From Sciurus carolinensis (Eukaryota; Chordata; Mammalia; Rodentia; Sciuridae), in contig NC_062215.1 of the NCBI RefSeq assembly GCF_902686445.1, forward strand, positions 29,410,750 through 29,474,749: a stretch of 64,000 bases of DNA. Direction: 5' to 3'. Below, one piece after another: positions 57,116 through 64,000 of this stretch. Position 1 is the stretch's first letter. Each line of letters opens with the position of its first letter. Under the pieces are notes generated by a model. The model had not been told where the DNA came from. It saw nothing but the letters and a program-made list of their open reading frames with translations, and did no database searches. Position numbers and translations under genes: made by a program.

Positions 57116-57398
57116 CAAATTTTCTACTTTTAATAACTATATTGTGGTTAGGATAAATACATTAGGGTACTTAGAGGCAAAGGGACTGAACATCTGAAAG
57201 AACAATAAGAATAAAGGAAGTATGATAAAATATTTGGGTAATCTGAGTGAAAAGTACGTGGGAATTCTTTGTATCAATTTTGTAACTTTTATGTAAGTCT
57301 GAAATTATGTCATAATAAAAACTTTAAAGTACAAAAGTTAAAATTCTTTCCTGTGACATAATTCATACAGACCAATAAAACAAACCATAGCCATATTT

Positions 57399-57575
57399 TT
57401 TTTTTTTCAGGTACTGGGGATTGAACTCAGGGGTACTCAACCACTGAGCCACATCCCCAGCCCTATTTCATATTTTATTTAGAGACAGTCTCACTGTACC
57501 TTGCTTTTGTGGAGGCTTGCTTTGAACTCATGATCCTCTTGCCTCATTCTCTCGAGCCTCTGGGACCCAACTCTG
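57399..57575 (-). mobile_element. B1-dID SINE with 11-bp target duplication
   Basis: A T run, then antisense ID (GGTACTGGGGATTGAACTCA, CTGAGCCACATCCCCAGCCC) and antisense B1 (GATCCTCTTGCCTCATTCTC). TAGCCATATTT at 57388-57398 and 57576-57586 is a perfect duplication. Confidence 0.95.
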
Positions 57576-57586
57576 TAGCCATATTT

Positions 57587-59371
57587 AATTATATGTTTGA
57601 CTATGGCTCTTGCCTTCAAACTTCATAAAGCCTTCATTTACCATTCCTTGGATTTTCTGTATCTGTATTTATGTATATATATGTTCATCTGTAAGTATTT
57701 ACTGTCCACATGGTAGGACCCAAACGCTGGGAAATTTAATCTTATAGTCTCTTATAGTCCTCAAACTGCCCTCTTTGTGACTTTAACTCTATAAACATTG
57801 ATTTTAGTCACCTCTCCTAATTTGTTCTAGTTAGAACTACTTTTAGGAGGATACTCTGTCCTGACTAATTCTTTAAAGCCCAGCTCCATCCCACTGACCT
57901 AAACCTGGTAGAATCAATCTCATTATCTACAAAGGGATTTGGATAAAATAAGTTTGGGCAAATATTTTGAGCAAGATTTCCATTTTCTCACCAATCTACC
58001 TGACATACCACTTTAACAAGTTGAGGAAATGAGAGAAAGCATGTATGAATGTATGTTAAATTTTGTTTGTATAAAACAATTTCACACTAAATCTGCATAA
58101 TATAGTGCATTTTTAAATGTAGAATAAAGTAGATGTAATACACTAAGAAATATAAAACAGTGAATAATGTTTATTTTCAGCTCTGTGATTTTGGAAACTA
58201 ATAATGGTCATGTCCCTAGGTTTCCTTTGGAAAATGAGGGGGAAATTTAAGCAATTGAAGGTTGAGGGTATTTTGTGAACAAAAAGGAATAATTTTACCT
58301 GTCCTGTTGATTAAGTTATGCTTTCCTCAGGATAGTTTTAACTTATCCCTTGGCTTACAAGACTATCCATCCTCAAACACCAAAGATTTTTTTATTTTGC
58401 ATATTTAATCTAGAAATGTGCTTTATTCCAAAATAAATTATTCCACCTTCCTTTAACTGAGGTATAACAACATCTTGTGGATGAATTAAAGTAATAAAAC
58501 AAAAATTGAGTTTAAAATTATGTAATTGCCGGAATTGATTAACCGTCGGATTATTGATTAACTTGCCACATTATATAAATCACAGTCATTCCTTTCTCCG
58601 TAAGAATTATAAATTGAAAACTTTTTGCATTAATACTAAAATAATGACAGCAAATTTTAATATAATCAGTAGCACCTCATCATTCCTGTGGCATTCTGAA
58701 GCCTATCAGGAGTCATATATTATATGCAACAATGAGCCTGGGTCCCCTTTTCCTGCCTTTCCATTTAACTTAGAAATGGAAAGAAAACCAAATCGATGAG
58801 AACTATCTAGCCCTAACCCAGGTCAACAGCAAGTTATGCTCTGTTTCCTCAGTAAATTATATCTTTAGCTCTTCTGATGAAAAAAACAAAACATGGTCTA
58901 AATGCTAGGAAATTGGCATTTTTCTTGCATTTGGGGGATTTTAACCACTGCTGACTTCAACGCATACATATGACCCTACCTTTCCGGCAGGATTACTAAC
59001 ACAAACAATTTGTATCCATCCCATGGTATTGAATTCAAATGGCTGGTGTAGAAAGAAACTCTGGCAATGAATCCACATATTATTCTCATAGGGCCAAGAG
59101 ATCAAATGAAGTTACTCATCTAACAGACTTAAATTTTCCAACCCTCTTTTTCTTGAATTCCAATGTTTTTGTCAAGTTTTCTTTTCAAAGAATCTTAAAT
59201 TCTTGTGACTGTTACTTATTTTGAATTTCTGATTTCCCAAAATTCTTGATCTCTTAACTTTGAGTTAACCCATGACTCAGTCATTGGATTTCCTGTGTCG
59301 CTATTTAAACTCTCTGGAGATCTTGTACAATCTCAACAGTTTAAACATCCACGTTTACCCAGGCACTCGTC
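57587..59371. other. AT-rich non-coding, unassigned
   Basis: Single-copy-looking DNA; no gene, RNA or clear repeat. The 58520-58570 patch has two TTGATTAAC motifs. Confidence 0.5.
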
Positions 59372-59381
59372 TCTATCTCAT

Positions 59382-59601
59382 TTTTCTTCTCTCTCTCTCT
59401 CTCACTCTCGCTCTCACTCTTTCTTTAACCAGGGATTGAACCCAGAGGTGCTTAACCACTGAGCCATATCCCTAGTCCTTTTTATATTTTATTTAGAGAC
59501 AGGGTCTTGCTAAGTTGGGGAGGTTGGCTTTGAACTTGTTATCCTCCTGCCTCAGTCTCCTGAGCTGCTAGGATTACAAGCATGAGCCACCATGCCGAGC
59601 T
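59382..59601 (-). mobile_element. B1-dID SINE with 10-bp target duplication
   Basis: A CT-rich tail remnant (59386-59420), antisense ID (GGGATTGAACCCAGAGGTGC, CTGAGCCATATCCCTAGTCC) and antisense B1 (CTCAGTCTCCTGAGCTGCTA). TCTATCTCAT at 59372-59381 and 59602-59611 is a perfect duplication. Confidence 0.95.
59386..59420. repeat. (CT)n microsatellite
   Basis: CT repeats with a few CACT/CGCT variants, grown at the tail side of the SINE. Confidence 0.9.
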
Positions 59602-59611
59602 TCTATCTCAT

Positions 59612-60540
59612 ATTTCCTCATAAACTCTAGGATCATTTATCCAATGCATAGTTCACATCTCTACTTTAAAACTAATATTTATCTAAAAAATAGCATAGCC
59701 AGGATTCTATCCACAAACTGTGTCCTTAACCTGTTCCACCTCTTTCCACATCTCACTTCATAATTCAAGCCCTCTTCTTTTTCAGAACATAAATCTTAAG
59801 GATATCTTGAGTCTCCTGTGGCTCACACTCTTCCTCTAAATCTGCCAGGAGCACATTCATGATCTAACTGCAGAATTAAGACAAAGACCACAGTTATGAT
59901 TGTTGCAGATGAGAACCACATGATGCTAAAATTAGTTGGGAGAAACGTGGTATGAAACAGGACACCTGAATAGTCCCAAATTATTCTCCCAACATACTTA
60001 TCACTTTCAAATTGGAAATTAGTTGCTTTATAGGAAACCTAGTAGACACCACCTTCACCAAAAAAGAAAAGAAAGTTAGCACTAATAATGAGATGCACAA
60101 ACTTCATCGACTTACTGAGGATAGATTATCAATATCCTTTATTGTTGCCAAAAAGACAAAGCTGGAATGCATCCTGAAAATAAATTGAAGAAACCCAAAT
60201 CGAGAGGTATGTTATAAACAACCTGTGCTTCAACTGTGTGTCAAGGTCATGGATGACTGGGAAAGACTGAAGAACTCCTCAGATTGGAGAAGGTGACAGA
60301 GACATTGAGGTGGGACAGAAAATGAACCAATGAATAAAACATAGGAAAGAGAGAAATGGAAGGACAGGAGACTACAACTTCAATCTGAAAGTCTACCTGG
60401 AAGTTCCTTATGCCTTTACCCCTAAGCAAGTATTCCACCCAGCCTGTCACTCATTCCCTCTCACAGCCCTGGCATTCCCAAATTTCTGGGAAATCTGTCA
60501 ATCTTAGAGTTACCATAAACTTACCCACTAATAAAAATTA
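59612..60540. other. Non-coding, unassigned
   Basis: Nothing recognised apart from chance ORFs. Confidence 0.45.
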
Positions 60541-60985
60541 CCTTGTTCACCATTAATTAGTCCACGAACACACACACTTTTAGAATAGATGGAGCAAAGG
60601 GAGATATGAAACTGATAATATAGGGAGGGCACTTTCCCAATGCTAACTGTTGATCAGCTAATGGGGAAAACATAAGCCTAAGAATTCTAATTGTCAGATC
60701 ACTGGAAGCCACCTTGTGATTGCTAGACAGATGTCACCCGATGTGACTTCCCTTGCCCACCCTTCACCAACTTTCCTTTAAGAGAGGAGGATCCTGAGAG
60801 CCCCCAAAGTATCTTCCACTCTCTCTGTGGTCTCCGTTCTTCCCTGAATGTCTCTTCTTTTCTAAATAAATCTTTGTCTGTGCCTCTAGCTGGCATGTCC
60901 TTAAATTCACTCCTGCGACATTGGTTGAGAACAGTCCTTGTGCTGAGTTGAGTCTGCCTCTCTGAAAACTCCTCAGACAACTGCA
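60541..60985 (+). repeat. Possible ERV LTR
   Basis: LTR-like layout: 'GATTGCTAGACAGATGTCAC', a T/C-rich stretch, AATAAATCTTTGTCTGTGCC (polyadenylation signal at about 60865), then a short R/U5-like tail ending near 'CTCCTCAGACA'. Boundaries and duplication not established. Confidence 0.35.
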
Positions 60986-61579
60986 TACGTTGTGGAATCC
61001 TCTTAGCTTATTATGCAGAGCTGTTTTAACTACGCCTTTTAACATCCTCCTTTTTCATATCACGCATTCAGAGCCGTTGTTTTCACAACTACAAAGCCTG
61101 GTCAAGGTCAGTCCTTTATCAAAGACAGTTCTCTCCCTAAGAGGAATTCTGGTGTAAAGTATTTAAAAGATACGTAAGTGAACACCAGCAGGACAAGGAA
61201 TTCTGGGAATGTTCTTGAAACCCAATGTAGACTTAGGTACATCAACTTGATCTTTCAAGTGAGGCAAATTGTCAGAATTACCAGAGAAATACTCTAGAAA
61301 GGTGACCCTCCAAGGTAGCCCTGTGGCCTCAACCTTGAGAAGTAATTAGGGTAAGGAGGTAGGCTATCTCATCCTTATGAAGGAAAGTGCTTGCTCTCAA
61401 GAGAAGATGCAAAAGTGCAGATAATTGCATTTTAATTGAAGTCATACAAGTCCATGCTGTTAAATAATTAACCCTTTCAAATTAACTGCCACTTAAAATT
61501 AAGTAACCCTTAGGAATGGCTTGTTTTTCTCTAGCTTTTAAACATTGCTTCCTTTGACAGTCTAGTATGGCATTTTTTA
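60986..61579. other. Non-coding, unassigned
   Basis: Nothing recognised. Confidence 0.45.
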
Positions 61580-61738
61580 AATATTTTTTTAAATTTTTAC
61601 AGAATGCATTTTGATTCATAGTACTCAAATGGGGTACATCATTTCGTTTCTAATAGGGTCATGCATGATGTAGATTCATACCATTCGTGTAATTTACATG
61701 TACATAGGGTAATGATGTCTGTCTCATTCCACTGTTTT
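61580..61738 (-). mobile_element. L1 3'UTR scrap (older subfamily)
   Basis: 'ACAGAATGCATTTTGATTCA', 'CAAATGGGGTACATCATTTC' and 'TACATAGGGTAATGATGTCT' match the 3'UTR of the element at 19927-21403. No ORF2 part. Confidence 0.85.
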
Positions 61739-62517
61739 TTTTTATAATTCTACCTGAGCCACAGCCCAATCCACAGGTTGATAAACAGGAGCCTTTCTAA
61801 GGACAGAGCAGACACTTGAGATTAAAAATTATTCACTATGATACTTTTCACAGCATGCATTATCTTATTTGAACCATGATGTGGGATTGTTTTGTTCTGG
61901 AAGATCAAATCTTTGGATATATACCAAAGGAGCAATGCTTTAAAAAAAAAAATAGCTTTTAAAGTTGTATCCAGAACTGAGAATAATAACACACAGCCCC
62001 AGGGACTCCAGATTTAAATTAAGAATATTGCTTTTATTGCACTATGAACTTTATTTTCCTGCTCAAGCTGAGATATTCAGCAACTAACAATGTTACTGCT
62101 AAGCACATGTTAAAAAGAAACGAGTGTCTTTCCTGTGTAGAAACACCAAAATAGAGAAAACACTATAATCATATTGCATTTCCTAATGGCACCATAGAGA
62201 AATGGACAAAGGACAAAAATGAGTGTAGATAAAGCCTTTCGATAGACCATAGAGCTATCTAGTATGAAAGGAATTTAATACAGAAACATCTTCCTAACAA
62301 TCAACATTGCCTTAGGAAGATAAAAACAGAAGCTGTTTTATCTGCCATAAAGAAAGTACTGTAGCATTTAACAAATACATCAAAAATCCTTTGTAAACAA
62401 GGCAGAGAAAGAAGAAGTTAGGTAAACTAATAAATGACAAGACAATTAGAGATTGTGCTCAAATAATTCTGTGTATGCAGTGAACAGGTTAGATATTTGT
62501 TAGAAAACATAACTTTT
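61739..62517. other. AT-rich non-coding, unassigned
   Basis: Nothing recognised before the L1 #4 start. Confidence 0.45.
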
Positions 62518-62944
62518 GGGGGGATCCATGATGGCAGACTAGAGGGAGACTGGGTTCCTTGTCACTCCGTAACTCTGGTTTCAAGCAGAGAATATCTGTT
62601 TCTTGATGAGGCAGTTTTTGTTGCTTATCAATGCCCTGGTGTTTACCCCATTTGTCTGCTGTGATGACCTGCAGTCTGCCAGCATATCAACGCCTTTTTT
62701 GAGTGCAGATTGCTCACTGTCAGGTGCCTATCATCCGCCATTTGCCTGCCTCTGGCCGGTCCATCCCCTGCCTTATACCTATCCATCACCCAACGCAGGA
62801 GGTTCACCTCCCGATCGTCCGACAACAGTCAGCAAACTGATCGCCGACCGCCAGTGGAGCACCAGCTGCCTGCTGTTGCCTGAAAGTTCACTGTGACAGT
62901 ACCTGCAGGTTTGATTACACATGGCTGCCTCCATTTTGAGACAA

Positions 62945-63205
62945 CAGCCAGGCCCCGTAGGACCCCTGGCCAAACTGACTGAGTCCCATCTCCAGGATCC
63001 CTAAACCTGACTGATCACTCCCTGCCTTGGGACCCTCACATTGACTGACTGCTCCCTGCCACCAGGACCCCCACACCAACTGACTGCGCCCCATCACTGG
63101 GACCCCAGACCGACTGATTGCACCCGGCCTCCAGGATCTCACAAACACACTGGACCTCCAGGACCCCTGCCTGACCAACCACATCCTGCCTCCAGGACCT
63201 CCAGC
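62945..63205 (+). repeat. Short tandem repeat (~33-37 bp units) in L1 #4 5'UTR
   Basis: About eight degenerate units, each roughly 'AGGACCCC...(A)CTGACTGACTGC..CCC..CTCC'. Unit starts are marked by GGACCC or AGGATC. Confidence 0.8.
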
Positions 63206-63930
63206 TGACCACGTCCACACCGTGAGCTGCAGCTCCCCATTTGTCAACACATTTCTAAACCTGAACGGCCATCTTGGATAATCCTGGAAGCCATAGCTCC
63301 CATCTTTATGTGAGGCAAATCCCATCCTGAGACGCCTGCTGGAGGCTTGAAGCTCATTGTCAGGTACCTCTCATGCATTGGGCAACTGAACTCTGGGAGG
63401 TTTCATTACTATATGACTGTTATACTGTAGATTTTCTTTTTCTCCTTATAGAAAAAATTTTAAGTTTTTATTTCTTTACTTTTCGTGCTCTCTTTTCCTT
63501 TTGTTTACCTATTCCCTTAGAGTCTCTTTCTCCCTTTTTTGCATGCTAACATCCAATTTCTTTTGATTACACTCTCACCTTTCTATTATCTAGAACTTAT
63601 GTACAATCTTTTCTTATCCCAATAACAGCCACATTCTATATCCCTCTGCATCCGTTTTGTCCTCCATTAGAAACTGCAGACCTTATTGCAAATCTGTTCA
63701 TTTTATTGAAGATAATATTTGAACTCATTCTGTTTATTATGACAATTTTGTTATTGTCCTCATAGGGGCTATTTGGTCTAGGATTGCATAGTGTCTGAAT
63801 TGGGCACTGCTAATATTGATCTCCCCTTAAAGAAAGGGTTTTGGAAATCTATAGGGCCATTATAAGCCTATAGGGGGAAATCTGCAATACCCCAGATCTG
63901 CATTGCTAGAGGAGAAGATACATGAACAAT

Positions 63931-64000
63931 ATGAAAAACCAAGGGAAGAAAATGATCCAAACAAATTTATATTCTATATTAATAGAATCCAATGACAGTA
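63931..64000 (+). CDS. L1 ORF1 N-terminus, partial (window edge)
   Basis: The ATG at 63931 opens a frame to the window edge (23 codons) beginning MKNQGKKMIQTN, aligned without gaps to the start of ORF1p in L1 #1-#3. Only the disordered N-terminal tail is visible, so intactness downstream is unknown. Confidence 0.75.
   Translation, partial: MKNQGKKMIQTNLYSILIESNDS

Larger units (their letters stand above)
62518..64000 (+). mobile_element. L1 #4, 5' end (5'UTR and start of ORF1; rest beyond window)
   Basis: Begins GGGGGGATCCATGATGGCAG and 'ACTAGAGGGAGACTGGG', matching the 5' terminus of L1 #2 (GATCCAAGATGGCAG, AGAGGGAGACTGC). It then runs about 1.4 kb through a 5'UTR unlike #2 or #3, and reaches 'TAAGCCTATAGGGGGAAATC', 'TGCAATACCCCAG' and an ORF1 start at 63931. 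It is AT-richer and looks older. Whether the element is full-length cannot be seen. Confidence 0.88.

Noticed and set aside
1..64000. A novel multi-gene system or operon
   Set aside because: No clustered host or microbial genes exist here; all substantial reading frames are L1 ORFs, their antisense shadows, or repeat artefacts.

Overview
This window looks like nuclear DNA from a squirrel-family rodent (Sciuridae: ground squirrel, marmot or tree squirrel; the genus cannot be fixed from sequence alone). The best evidence is a set of fused SINEs in which a 7SL-derived B1 unit is joined to a tRNA-like ID unit (B1-dID/MEN type, e.g. 12793-13087, 30211-30425, 57399-57575, 59382-59601), with free ID elements, young LINE-1 copies and rodent MaLR LTRs. 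No host protein-coding exon, rRNA, tRNA, CRISPR array or prokaryotic feature was recognised. The window reads as a gene desert built by retrotransposition.

Layout. 1-2749: 5' half of a young L1 on the minus strand (L1 #1). 2750-15900: mostly non-coding, with diffuse old repeats (L2, MIR, old L1), a solo ERVL-type LTR (9391-9936) and one B1-dID. 15915-19140: an old, complete MaLR provirus whose 5' LTR was hit by a second LTR, which was then hit by a third. 19927-28440: 3' ends of L1s, a solo MaLR LTR and SINEs. 28770-about 35300: an ancient minus-strand L1, cut by an ID, two B1-dIDs, a young L1 3' end, a polyadenylated retrocopy of an apparently non-coding transcript (31367-32140) and microsatellites. 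36646-37255: a solo class II (ERVK-like) LTR with a 6-bp target duplication. 37330-43638: a full-length minus-strand L1 (#2) with a 14-bp target duplication. 46955-53825: a full-length plus-strand L1 (#3) with an intact ORF1, a broken ORF2 and a different 5'UTR. 54041-62517: LTR, SINE and unassigned sequence. 62518-64000: 5' end of another plus-strand L1 (#4) running off the window.

How the parts relate. The only genes with readable products are L1 ORF1 (RNA-binding chaperone) and ORF2 (endonuclease/reverse transcriptase); every ORF2 here carries stops or frameshifts, so these copies look dead for autonomous movement. The SINEs and the retrocopy carry the poly(A) tails and target duplications expected of L1-driven movement. 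The points most worth a second look are three unlike L1 5'UTR architectures upstream of one shared ORF1-proximal segment, a tandem-repeat antisense ORF in one of those 5'UTRs, a 139-bp templated duplicate of an LTR edge bounded by a 5-bp repeat, the three-level LTR nest, and the non-coding retrocopy. Family names for old repeats come from remembered consensus patterns and were not checked by database search.
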